Part shown: piece after piece, positions 1-6,687 of the stretch
Layout of the letters: each line of letters begins with the position of its first letter
Position numbering within the stretch: position 1 is the stretch's first letter
Origin: Calditrichota bacterium
GTDB taxonomy: Bacteria; Zhuqueibacterota; Zhuqueibacteria; Oleimicrobiales; Geothermoviventaceae
Direction: 5' to 3'
DNA: 6,848 nt
Assembly: GCA_013152765.1 (NCBI GenBank)
Contig: JAADFT010000202.1
Span: forward strand, 1 to 6,848
Notes under the pieces: model-generated
Databases searched by the model: none
The model's input: the letters and a program-made list of their open reading frames with translations, nothing else
Told to the model about the DNA's origin: nothing
Position numbers and translations under genes: made by a program

Positions 1-259
1 GCACGGACGACTGGCCTAGCATCACCGCCGGAAAAAAGTGAGGTGTTGCACCTGGCGCCTGCGAGCGGGCAGCGCCGGTCAAGACCTGCTACGTGAAAGT
101 TGTCTGAGGAAACCGAAACAGGCGGCTGACCTCTCCGCCCGGCGTCAAATGGCGGCACAGTTCACAGAGCGCGCCAGCCCAAAAAAAACAGCGTTCTGGC
201 GTGGCAGAACTGAACGAGGGAAAACAGCGGTGAGTATTTTCGGGGGCCGCTTTGCACGG
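1..259. other. Gene-free left end
   Basis: Apart from the terminator-like hairpin at 181-210 I see no gene here. The short open frame on the plus strand (38-313) runs through both terminator hairpins, is rich in Arg, Gly, Ser and Cys, and has no ribosome binding site, so I treat it as chance. No part of a neighbouring gene can be recognised at the left edge. Confidence 0.5.
181..210 (-). terminator. Possible second (backup) terminator
   Basis: On the minus strand a 6-bp stem (GTTCTG at 210-205 with CAGAAC at 198-193, 6-nt loop) is followed after four bases by eight consecutive T (188-181). The stem is short and the gap before the T run is longer than ideal, so alone this is weak. It lies about 50 bases past the stronger terminator-like hairpin at 260-306 in the same orientation, so it could act as a backup. 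Confidence 0.4.
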
Positions 260-306
260 AAAAAACAACGCTGCCCGACAAGGCGAACGGTCCCTGCCGG
301 GCAGCG
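260..306 (-). terminator. Intrinsic terminator after the M28/lipoprotein unit
   Basis: On the minus strand a perfect 9-bp stem (CGCTGCCCG at 306-298 with CGGGCAGCG at 277-269) encloses a 20-nt loop. A T-rich run, TTGTTTTTT (268-260), follows directly. The hairpin starts about 60 bases after the lipoprotein stop codon (369-367), where an operon-ending terminator is expected. A third inverted repeat (333-342 with 359-368) overlaps that stop codon. It pairs fully only as plus-strand RNA and has an A-C mismatch as minus-strand RNA. Confidence 0.65.
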
Positions 307-366
307 CTGCTGATTGGCAAAACGGGTACGAAAGCCGCGCGGTTGCTTTGGACGGCGACCGTGCGG

Positions 367-1258
367 CTATTTCTCTGTGAGCAGCTTCGCCGTCAGCGTT
401 GTCACCGACTCCATTGGCATGGTCATGTTCTGCTGGCCCGCGATGGCGATGGTGGCTTCGAGCTCGAACTTCGCCTCATTCTTGACCAGCCGACCGTGCG
501 TCGTGTCGAACCAGTAGTCGCCGGTCAGACGACCGTCCCCTTCGAAAGACATTTGCCCCGCCATGGGGTTCTGGCCCGAACCTTCCATCGACATTTCACC
601 CTCGCCGTGGACCTTCAGGCAGGGGATCTTGCCAACAACCTCTTTTGCAACTGCCTGCTCGTTGCTTGAAACAACCACCTGAATGTCAAGGCCGCTTTGC
701 GTCGTAGTGGTTGTGTCCTTGATGACCCACTTCTCGCCAATCTGCACCGGGCGCCCCGGCACGCGCGCCAGCACTCTGCTGAAGTTCTGCGACATGTTCA
801 TCTTCGTCCCCTGGCCAATCTGGTACTCGAAATTCTCGGCGCCAGAAATCGTTTTCAGTACCTTGCCCGTGGGGCTCAGGAGGAACACCGCCTCTTTGCC
901 GGTCAGACTCTTGAGATCTGGGTTCATGCTGCCCATCGGCGATTGAATCTGGGCCGAGACCGAATCCAGGCGGAAAACCACCTCGGCGCTGCCGTCGGGA
1001 TTCACCTTCTTGGGCTCGAGCGTGAACCGAATGTACGAGTCGCTTCGTTATGCTCTGGCCCATCATCTCCATGTTTTGCTCGGTGTGGCTCTTCATTTCG
1101 TAGCGCAGCGGTTTACCAACTTCCCACTTGTACACGAGTCCAACTTCCGCTTTGGGGGCCGGCTTCTTGACGTGTGCGCAAGAGCTGAGCAGCGCTGCAC
1201 TTACAACGAGCCCCACCACGATGCCTGCGTAGCGTGAATTTCTCCGGATTGAGCTCAT
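367..1258 (-). CDS. DUF6263-like lipoprotein, broken by a one-base frameshift
   Basis: Probable envelope lipoprotein of unknown function. The ATG at 1258-1256 has a strong ribosome binding site (AAAGGAGG, six bases upstream). The product starts with two Arg and a hydrophobic stretch (residues 12-24) ending in the lipobox LLSSC, with Cys27 as lipid site. The mature part opens with YKWEVGKPLRYE and continues with PDGSAEVVF, LSPTGKVL and VQIGEKW, a pattern I associate with DUF6263 (from memory; function unknown). Frame 1 is sensible to Lys72 (codon 1045-1043). From about 1041 the sensible sequence (DSYIRFTLEPKKV) is in another frame, which has a TAA at 1050-1048 and so cannot reach back to the ATG. 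The span is 892 bases; removing one base (C on the minus strand at 1042) gives 296 residues and a TAG at 369-367. A GTG at 1005 opening the downstream frame is an internal Val, not a real start. Either a recent pseudogene or a sequence error. Confidence 0.75.
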
Positions 1259-2917
1259 GGCATGCCTCCTTTCTCGGACGTCTTCGTTTGTTTCCCCCTG
1301 ACCAGCCTCGCCGGACGCTGTCTTTGAACCTGCGCCGATTTCGTGAAAACTGGGTCGCTCGGAGCTGTTCGCCAGCTCCCAGACGACGAGGTAGGCCAGG
1401 CGGCTGATCTTCTGCATTTTCTCCGGGATGATCTTGTCCACGTCGTCGGTGGGCTTGTGCAGGTCCGGGTGCTCGAGCGTGTTGAAGAACAGAACGGGGA
1501 CGTGTTTGCGGTAGAACGAGTAGTGGTCGCTCTGGCGGAAGAATTTTTCGGCTTCTGTGGTCACTTCGAGGCCAACGTGAGTGTTGGCTTCTTCTACCAG
1601 GCCGAAAAGCTCGGGGCTCACATTCTTGCCCGCCACGCTGACCTGATTCGAGTCGTTCCGGGAAATCATGTCCAGGTTGATCATGGCGACGGTGCTGTCC
1701 AGCGGGAAAAGGGGATTGTGGACGTAGTAGCGGGAGCCGAACAGCCCCTTCTCTTCGCCTGCGAAGCAGATGAACAGGAGCGACCGTTTCGGACGAGCCG
1801 GATTCAGTGCGAAAGCCTGGGCGATTTCCAGCACGCCGGAGGTCCCAGAAGCGTTGTCGTCAGCGCCGTTGTAGATGACGGTGTCGTTTGCTGCACCAAT
1901 GTGGTCGTAGTGAGCACCCACGATCACCACCTGGTCCTTTTGCTTGGGGTCACTTCCCGGAAGGTAAGCGACAACGTTTTTCACCAGCTCGGTGTCCCCT
2001 TCCACCGTCACCTGAAGCTCCGCGGTAACCGGGAGTGGGAACGAGTGGGGCACGAGTGTGGAGTCGATTTCCCGCTGCAGAGCTGCGAGGTTCGCTCCTG
2101 CGCTTTCAAGGAGCCGCTCGCCCACGCGTTTCGAAACGTGCACCCCGATGAGGGCTTCGCTTTTCTCCTCGACGAGGCGCAGGGGAGTCTTCATGCCCGG
2201 CAGTTTACGACGCATCAGCGACGGCCAAACGTTTGGTGGCCGCCGGGCGATGTGGTTCAGCGGGTCCGTCACCAGAATCATGCCGACGGCCCCGTGGTCC
2301 AGCGCGGTGAGCATCTTGATCAGGTTCTTGCTGTGCTCCGTGGCTTTGGGTCCCAGGAACACGTCCGTGGAGTCGCGCTCGCGGGGTTCGTGCGTGAACA
2401 TCAACACGATCTTGCCGTGCACGTCGATGCCTGCGTAGTCGTCGTAGTTGAACTCGGGTGCCGAAATGCCGTAGCCAACGAAGACTACGGGTGCGCGGAC
2501 AGTTCCGGAAGCGGAAAGCTGGAGGGGAACAAAATCCTGCTTGATCCGGCAGTGAAGCACTGTGTCGGGCAGTTCGAACGTCACCGCGTTGGGGCTGCTG
2601 AGGCGCGTGCGGACGACCGGGAAAAGCTGGTAGAAGCTGTTCAGGCCGGGCGCTGGCTGAAGCCCGTCGTGGCTGAACTGCGACGAGATGTACGCTGCTG
2701 CTTTCTCAAGCTCCGGGCTGGGGGTGTTCCGGCCGCGCATGCTGTCGTCGGCAAGCACTGCGACGTGGTGGTACAGCTCCCGGGCTGTGATGCTCTGAAA
2801 GCCGGTTTGCCAGGGTGTCGACTGGGCCGGTAGCTGGGCTGGCAGCGCCCCCAGCAGAACAGCGAACAACGCGGCGCGGGCGACCTGCCAGGCCGGCGCA
2901 GGGTCACGAAAGTTCAC
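686..2917 (-). CDS. Secreted M28 metallopeptidase with PA domain; frame lacks its own stop
   Basis: Zinc aminopeptidase-type exopeptidase, probably periplasmic or secreted. The chosen start is GTG 2917-2915, five bases after GGAGG; an upstream ATG at 2968 lacks such a site. Residues 13-30 form a signal peptide without lipobox (ending ALPAQLPAQS). A protease-associated (PA) insert spans roughly 138-225 (VVFVGYGISAP, GKIVLMF, GAVGMILVTDP). All five M28 metal/catalytic positions are present: His336 (GAHYDH), Asp353 (GADDNASG), the Glu pair 388-389 (GEEKGLFG), Asp416 (NLDMIS) and His465 (QSDHYSF). The catalytic domain ends near residue 520 (VVWELANSSERP). The frame then meets no stop: it passes through about 30 low-complexity residues into the ATG of the next gene (in frame, residue 554) and stops only at 688-686, because of the frameshift near 1042. 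The peptidase proper is 2917 to about 1259. Substrate unknown. Confidence 0.88.
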   Translation of the reverse strand: MNFRDPAPAWQVARAALFAVLLGALPAQLPAQSTPWQTGFQSITARELYHHVAVLADDSMRGRNTPSPELEKAAAYISSQFSHDGLQPAPGLNSFYQLFPVVRTRLSSPNAVTFELPDTVLHCRIKQDFVPLQLSASGTVRAPVVFVGYGISAPEFNYDDYAGIDVHGKIVLMFTHEPRERDSTDVFLGPKATEHSKNLIKMLTALDHGAVGMILVTDPLNHIARRPPNVWPSLMRRKLPGMKTPLRLVEEKSEALIGVHVSKRVGERLLESAGANLAALQREIDSTLVPHSFPLPVTAELQVTVEGDTELVKNVVAYLPGSDPKQKDQVVIVGAHYDHIGAANDTVIYNGADDNASGTSGVLEIAQAFALNPARPKRSLLFICFAGEEKGLFGSRYYVHNPLFPLDSTVAMINLDMISRNDSNQVSVAGKNVSPELFGLVEEANTHVGLEVTTEAEKFFRQSDHYSFYRKHVPVLFFNTLEHPDLHKPTDDVDKIIPEKMQKISRLAYLVVWELANSSERPSFHEIGAGSKTASGEAGQGETNEDVRERRHAMSSIRRNSRYAGIVVGLVVSAALLSSCAHVKKPAPKAEVGLVYKWEVGKPLRYEMKSHTEQNMEMMGQSITKRLVHSVHARAQEGESRRQRRGGFPPGFGLGPDSIADGQHEPRSQESDRQRGGVPPEPHGQGTENDFWRREFRVPDWPGDEDEHVAELQQSAGARAGAPGADWREVGHQGHNHYDAKRP

Positions 2918-2990
2918 TTCAACCTCCAGGGTTCGCGTAGGCCGAAGGGGGCAGACGAAGCTGCGCACTTCTGGCTTCGAAAAGAAACAT

Positions 2991-3067
2991 TCCCTTTTGC
3001 GCGAAATGCACTCTGCGATGGCTTACGAAGGCGGGCGTGCAAAAGTTGCGGTGAACAGCAAAAGGGA
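2991..3067. repeat. 10-bp inverted repeat upstream of the M28 gene
   Basis: TCCCTTTTGC (2991-3000) and its exact reverse complement GCAAAAGGGA (3058-3067) flank 57 bases. A further GCAAAAG copy lies inside the spacer at 3039-3045. The repeat sits 74 to 150 bases upstream of the M28 start, in the spacer where its promoter would be. It could be a pair of protein-binding half-sites or a long stem in the leader. It has no T run that would make it a terminator. I could not find a convincing -35/-10 pair here. Confidence 0.45.
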
Positions 3068-3169
3068 AGGGTCGTGGGATTTGGACTGTGCGCCGTGCAC
3101 AAGAAACCTGACAGCCCCCGTCGGGTCGCTCGAATGGAGTCGGTGAGATCCCCCAGATTGGTGGCAGTC

Positions 3170-4042
3170 TTAACGGCCGATTTTCACTTCGCCGGTGACG
3201 TCAAACGGCAAAACGGCCTGCTTGAGGAAAGGCAGCGAGGAGCCAAGATCGATTTTGCCGCGCAGGCGGTACTGCCGCTGGGCTCCTCCGGTGATCAGGT
3301 CGCGAATGCTGCGGCCCAGCTGGAGGAAATTCAGGTGCACCGGCAACTCCACAACGGCTTCGCCCTTGGGCGTCAGTTGCACAGGTTCGGTGAACTCCCC
3401 GCTCACGAGCGGGTGCTGGTCGATTTGCAGGTCATACGACAACCGGTTGAGCAAGAAAGCCACGGCGTTCGGGTTCGTCACGGCCAGCTTCGCGGCCAGA
3501 TCGGCGCTGGTGAGCGACAAACCGCGCAGGGCCAGACCTTTGAGCCGTACCTTCGGTACCTTCAGCACAGGGAGCTTGCCCGATTTGGTCACCGGAATTC
3601 GCACGTTGCCGAGCACCGGCACTTTCACGACGAACCCTGCCGACAGCGTGTAGTCGGTGGTGTCCTGCTCGGCAAGGCTTTTCAGCACCTTGTAAAGGTC
3701 GGCGAACTGAATCGTGAGGGGAAGCGACACGCTCCCCTGGCCCTTTGCCGGTACCGAGAGCTCCTCCTGGTGTTTCCCCTGGAGGAAGTCGCGGTCGGCA
3801 ATTTTCAGATCGTAGTCAAAGCCCGCCAGAGTCACCCCCACCGGATTCGGATTGTCGATCGCGAAGGTAAAAACCAGGTCCGCGCCGGAAAAACTGAGAG
3901 AAGCAAGCTTCGTGTCGACCACGCGGACCTCGGGTTTCTTCACCGCGGCGCTTTTGAACAGCGTTTGCAGGCCGGCGCAGCCAACCAGCAACACGACAAC
4001 GACCGCGAGCGCTCCAAGAAGCACTGCTTGCTTGACACCCAT
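3170..4042 (-). CDS. LEA type 2 (WHy-domain) lipoprotein with two repeats
   Basis: Envelope lipoprotein of the LEA14/WHy (water stress and hypersensitive response) family. ATG 4042-4040 lies five bases after GGAGG; an in-frame TTG four codons upstream overlaps that site and is not the start. The product is 290 residues. Residues 4-21 are hydrophobic and end in the lipobox LLVGC (Cys22); Ala follows, so no Asp retention signal is seen. Two similar units follow, about 37-150 and 165-289. Each has the family's NPN turn (NPNP at 64-67, NPNA at 190-193) followed by FDYDLKI or LSYDLQI, then a VPAKGQG/LTPKGEA turn and a final pair of beta strands with L-P-V/L. WHy domains form seven-stranded beta sandwiches and are linked to desiccation stress in plants; in bacteria they often occur as lipoproteins of unknown role. 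A strong terminator precedes the gene, so it should have its own promoter, but I see no clear one in 4043-4200. Confidence 0.85.
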   Translation of the reverse strand: MGVKQAVLLGALAVVVVLLVGCAGLQTLFKSAAVKKPEVRVVDTKLASLSFSGADLVFTFAIDNPNPVGVTLAGFDYDLKIADRDFLQGKHQEELSVPAKGQGSVSLPLTIQFADLYKVLKSLAEQDTTDYTLSAGFVVKVPVLGNVRIPVTKSGKLPVLKVPKVRLKGLALRGLSLTSADLAAKLAVTNPNAVAFLLNRLSYDLQIDQHPLVSGEFTEPVQLTPKGEAVVELPVHLNFLQLGRSIRDLITGGAQRQYRLRGKIDLGSSLPFLKQAVLPFDVTGEVKIGR

Positions 4043-4200
4043 CTGGTCCTCCAAATCGGTTTCCCCGCGGCCAGCCGCAGGGAGTTGCCTCAGATTGCGA
4101 AGCAGGAAAGCAGAACGAACCTGCGAGCAGCACCCTTCAGGCCCGCCCAGTGCCCGTTGGATTCAGTAACGGAAACTTCTGTGCAGGGTTCCTGCGAAGA

Positions 4201-4243
4201 CAAAATGAAAGCGGGACTGCACTCCACCGGAGCACAGCCCCGC
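4201..4243 (-). terminator. Strong intrinsic terminator after the C11 gene
   Basis: Starting 11 bases after the TAA (4257-4255), the minus strand forms a continuous 15-bp stem: 4243-4229 pairs with 4225-4211, with 12 Watson-Crick pairs and three G-U wobbles around a 3-nt loop. A T-rich run (TTTCATTTTG, 4210-4201) follows. On the plus strand the wobbles would become A-C mismatches, so the element is oriented for the C11 gene and should separate it from the LEA gene. Confidence 0.85.
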
Positions 4244-4254
4244 GTTTTCTCGAA

Positions 4255-5835
4255 TTAGCGGTTGGCGAAACGACGGATTTTCCCCGCCTCCTGCAACTGA
4301 ATCTGGATGCCCGTGAGCTGATCGCCGGGTTTGATGGTGATCAGGTCGTCCCACTGGCCGTTGCCGTTCTTGTCCCACCAGCCGTAGCCTTCGCCGTTTT
4401 GAATCTGTCCGTCGCCGTTGAGGTCGTCGAATGCCTCAACGTACACCTGAATCTGGTTCTGCAGGTTCAGGTGGAAGGTAAACTGGCCGGTGTTCGGGTC
4501 AACGGGCGTGTAGGCGTACACGTGGATCTGGTCGGTTTGCGAGTCGTCCAGAATCGCGACGGCGTTCTGGGAGAGCTGGTGTCCCGGCCAGGTCACGGTG
4601 CCGGAAATCACGGTGTTGCCCACCGCCTGCTGGATGCTGCGCAGGAACAGCGACAAGAAGTTGTGCCAGTTGGTTTCTTTGAAAGCCAGTTTGACGTAGT
4701 TGGACGAGTCGAAATCGGCTTTCTTGCTGGGGAAGTGGATGGTCAAGCCTCCTCGAGGCACCCCGGCAGCGTTGGTTTTCGTGAACTTGACTGTGCTGTT
4801 CACGGCGTCGATGACCTGCTGAGCGGCGTCTTTGATCAAATTGATGTCCTTGAGGTGTTCCTCCTGGATGAGTTTCTTGACGAACTCGCGCAGGTCCACA
4901 AAGGACGGGTCGTCCAGGTTGGTGACGTGGGTCTGGCTCCAGGCGTGCAACACCTCGTTCCAGTAGCCACGCGTTTCCGTGACCAGCGTGTTACCCAGGT
5001 TCGACACCCTGGAACCAAGGGTCGAGGCCTTGCTCAGGTCGATCACGGCCATGTGGACGCTTCTCTGAGCCCCGACGCCCTTGTCGTAGACAGCCTGGGC
5101 AATCTTTTCGGCGATCGAGTAGCCGTCCATCTTGGGATCGCTCACGAGCTGGTTCAGCCACACGTCTGCACCCAGCACGCCGCGCACGGGCATGGTGAAC
5201 TCGGAGGCGACCATGTAGTCCGCGGCATCTTTGAGCTCGTAAGCCACTTCCACCATGCTCATCAGGCAGGCGTGAAACACGATCACGTCGAGATGGGGGG
5301 CGTCGCTCAGGGCCTGGCGAAGCTCAGGCATGGACATGAAGTCGCCGGCGCCGTTCTGCGTGTCCACGCAGGTGCCGCGCCAGCCGCCGCCGTGGTCGTC
5401 GATGATCAGCATGTAATGCTTGGCGGGGTAGTTGTCCACGGCCCACTTGATGAAGTCCTTCAGCGTCTGTGGGTCGGACATGTCTTTGGTGCCGAGGTCC
5501 TTCTTCGCCGGAGAGGAGATCTTGTCCGGCAGCTCGTCCTCGTGTTTCTCAATTTCGTAGTAGGTGGCATTTCCGCCGGTTTTCAGCGAGCTAACCATTA
5601 CAACCACGCTGACCTGGTCGGTGGAGCCCACCTTTTCCATGTCGTGAACATCGCCGATGATGAAGCTGGTCCCAGCCTGGCTGACATCCAGGTCGTTGTT
5701 CCCGTCGAAGTAACCGATGATGGTCCACAGGCGTTCTGCCTTGGGTTCGCTTGGGCTATTCTTGCCGCAGCCTGAGACCAGAACTCCTCCGACGATGAAC
5801 AAGATCACGCCGAACAGAACAGATCGACTTCTCAT
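4255..5835 (-). CDS. Clostripain-related C11 cysteine protease lipoprotein
   Basis: Cell-surface or periplasmic cysteine peptidase of family C11 (clan CD). ATG 5835-5833 is eight bases after GGAGG; the GTG just before it (5838) is five bases away and equally possible. Product about 526 residues. Residues 6-22 are hydrophobic and end in lipobox VLVSGC (Cys23). The C11 fold begins at WTIIGYFDGNNDLD (about 37). The catalytic dyad is His148 in IIDDHGGGW and Cys190 in VFHACLMSMVEVAYEL. The residue two before the Cys is His188 where the family normally has Asp. Residues 402-526 form a separate C-terminal region: a beta-rich stretch, then an EF-hand-like loop at 471-482 (Asp, Asn, Asp, Gly, Ile, Glu at positions 1, 3, 5, 6, 8, 12) and a weaker DKNGNGQWDD loop. 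Clostripain needs calcium, so these loops may matter. A candidate promoter lies at 5961-5989 and a strong terminator follows, so it is probably transcribed alone. Confidence 0.9.
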   Translation of the reverse strand: MRSRSVLFGVILFIVGGVLVSGCGKNSPSEPKAERLWTIIGYFDGNNDLDVSQAGTSFIIGDVHDMEKVGSTDQVSVVVMVSSLKTGGNATYYEIEKHEDELPDKISSPAKKDLGTKDMSDPQTLKDFIKWAVDNYPAKHYMLIIDDHGGGWRGTCVDTQNGAGDFMSMPELRQALSDAPHLDVIVFHACLMSMVEVAYELKDAADYMVASEFTMPVRGVLGADVWLNQLVSDPKMDGYSIAEKIAQAVYDKGVGAQRSVHMAVIDLSKASTLGSRVSNLGNTLVTETRGYWNEVLHAWSQTHVTNLDDPSFVDLREFVKKLIQEEHLKDINLIKDAAQQVIDAVNSTVKFTKTNAAGVPRGGLTIHFPSKKADFDSSNYVKLAFKETNWHNFLSLFLRSIQQAVGNTVISGTVTWPGHQLSQNAVAILDDSQTDQIHVYAYTPVDPNTGQFTFHLNLQNQIQVYVEAFDDLNGDGQIQNGEGYGWWDKNGNGQWDDLITIKPGDQLTGIQIQLQEAGKIRRFANR

Positions 5836-5960
5836 CACCTGATCCTCCCCTGTTTCGTCTCACCGTGGTCCGGAGCCTCCTTCGCTGATGGAGCCCCCGA
5901 CGGGCATCACAATTAACCCTCACTCAGCGGTCCTACCCGATTTCTGCCCTGGCGTGGGCA

Positions 5961-5989
5961 AATGTAACGAACTGATAACCAAAAATCAA
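5961..5989 (-). promoter_or_regulatory. Candidate sigma70-type promoter of the C11 gene
   Basis: On the minus strand TTGATT (5989-5984) and TACATT (5966-5961) are separated by exactly 17 bases; each matches four of six consensus positions. Transcription would begin near 5954, leaving a leader of about 120 bases before the C11 start. The leader contains AGCCCCCGACGGG (5892-5904, plus-strand reading), which can form a short hairpin. The match is moderate and the sigma factor preference of this organism is unknown. Confidence 0.4.
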
Positions 5990-6007
5990 CACAACTCGAA
6001 GCTGGAA

Positions 6008-6017
6008 ACGGCGCCGT
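6008..6017. repeat. 10-bp perfect palindrome upstream of the promoter
   Basis: ACGGCGCCGT reads the same on both strands and lies about 19 bases upstream of the candidate -35 box of the C11 gene. It could be an operator or activator site. In GC-rich DNA a single 10-bp palindrome can also occur by chance. Confidence 0.25.
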
Positions 6018-6052
6018 GTGGCCTGCAAATGGGATTGATTCTTCGTCTGCAC

Positions 6053-6100
6053 AAAAGGGGAAAAACCGCCGCGCGACATTCCTGGCCGGGCTCTGGCGGT
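6053..6100 (-). terminator. Weak terminator-like hairpin
   Basis: On the minus strand ACCGCC (6100-6095) can pair with GGCGGT (6070-6065), followed directly by TTTTCCCCTTTT (6064-6053). The stem is only 6 bp and the loop is 24 nt, so it is marginal. Its place just upstream of the C11 promoter would fit a role in stopping transcription that arrives from the right. Confidence 0.3.
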
Positions 6101-6194
6101 CGGCAGGGTTACAAAACCGTTTCGCTGATTCGAGAAAATGCCTCCTCCAGAGTCGCTGCACCGCTCCTCTCGTGGGTCGGTAACCATTGCAAAA

Positions 6195-6240
6195 TCAACC
6201 GGTTCTGGTGGCGCTGCCAAACGAAAGCTGAACCGGTTGA
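6195..6240. repeat. 11-bp inverted repeat with palindromic arms
   Basis: TCAACCGGTTC (6195-6205) and its exact reverse complement GAACCGGTTGA (6230-6240) enclose 24 bases that hold a small inner hairpin (TGGC/GCCA around GCT, 6208-6218). Each arm also contains the 8-bp palindrome AACCGGTT, so the same element is a direct repeat of a palindrome, 34 bp centre to centre. It may be a pair of operator sites or the stem of a structured RNA. On the minus strand the stem is followed by TTTTG, a weak terminator-like tail. Confidence 0.55.
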
Positions 6241-6687
6241 CCCCAACGAAGAGATCCTGACAAGGACACCGGGTGCACCAGGAAAGCTGAGTGAACAACG
6301 CGTTTTGCCCGTCGCTTACTTTCCCTGGTTTCGAGAATTTTACGCAAGAAGTCCGGACTGTGCGGAGGCACAGAATTGCGCCCGGTCACATTCGGGTGCG
6401 TTGCGCGCGTGCAGCAAAGCCGGCAAGAGCACCTGAGAACTGGCAGACGACCGTTTCTCCGCGCGGCGAGGGCAGCGTAAAGTGGCGGAAGCCAGCGTCG
6501 CCGTACTCCGGGCCCGGTTGGGCTTCTGGGTGGTCCGGCACGCCGGAGTGGTCGGCATGTGTTCGGGTGCGTTCGCCGCTCCGACGCCCGGACTGGGCAG
6601 CTCGCCTGTGCTGCGAAGACACAGCGGTCAGGCTCCAGATTTTTCACGAAAAACTGAACGTGGATCGGCATGGCGCGTAGAAAAAGG

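Noticed and set aside
1035..1055. Programmed ribosomal frameshifting in the lipoprotein gene
   Set aside because: I see no slippery heptamer, no internal Shine-Dalgarno-like stimulator and no evident downstream pseudoknot; an indel is simpler.
1343..2833. 496-residue open frame on the plus strand
   Set aside because: It is the antisense shadow of the M28 gene. The minus strand shows all metal-ligand motifs, while this frame is rich in His, Val and Arg without a known domain or ribosome binding site.
3100..3169. Terminator after the LEA gene
   Set aside because: The CCC/GGG hairpin around 3113-3125 is short and no proper T run follows, so I cannot support an intrinsic terminator here.
3074..4258. 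394-residue open frame on the plus strand
   Set aside because: It is antisense to the LEA gene and runs through both flanking spacers. The sequence is Arg/Gln/His-rich and matches no family I recognise.
4980..5010. GGTTCGA resembling a tRNA T-arm
   Set aside because: It lies inside the C11 coding sequence, and no acceptor stem or other arms are present around it.
4150..5775. 541-residue open frame on the plus strand
   Set aside because: It is antisense to the C11 gene, whose lipobox and catalytic motifs are clear. The plus frame has the Val/His/Gly-rich composition typical of a shadow and would begin upstream of a terminator hairpin.
6345..6400. Possible RNase P RNA or other housekeeping RNA, suggested by AAGTCCGGACTG
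   Set aside because: Only a few bases resemble the conserved RNase P core, and the other conserved segments are absent on both strands.
6195..6671. 158-residue open frame on the minus strand
   Set aside because: Very rich in Arg, Cys and Pro, no ribosome binding site, no recognisable domain, and it runs through GC-rich hairpins.
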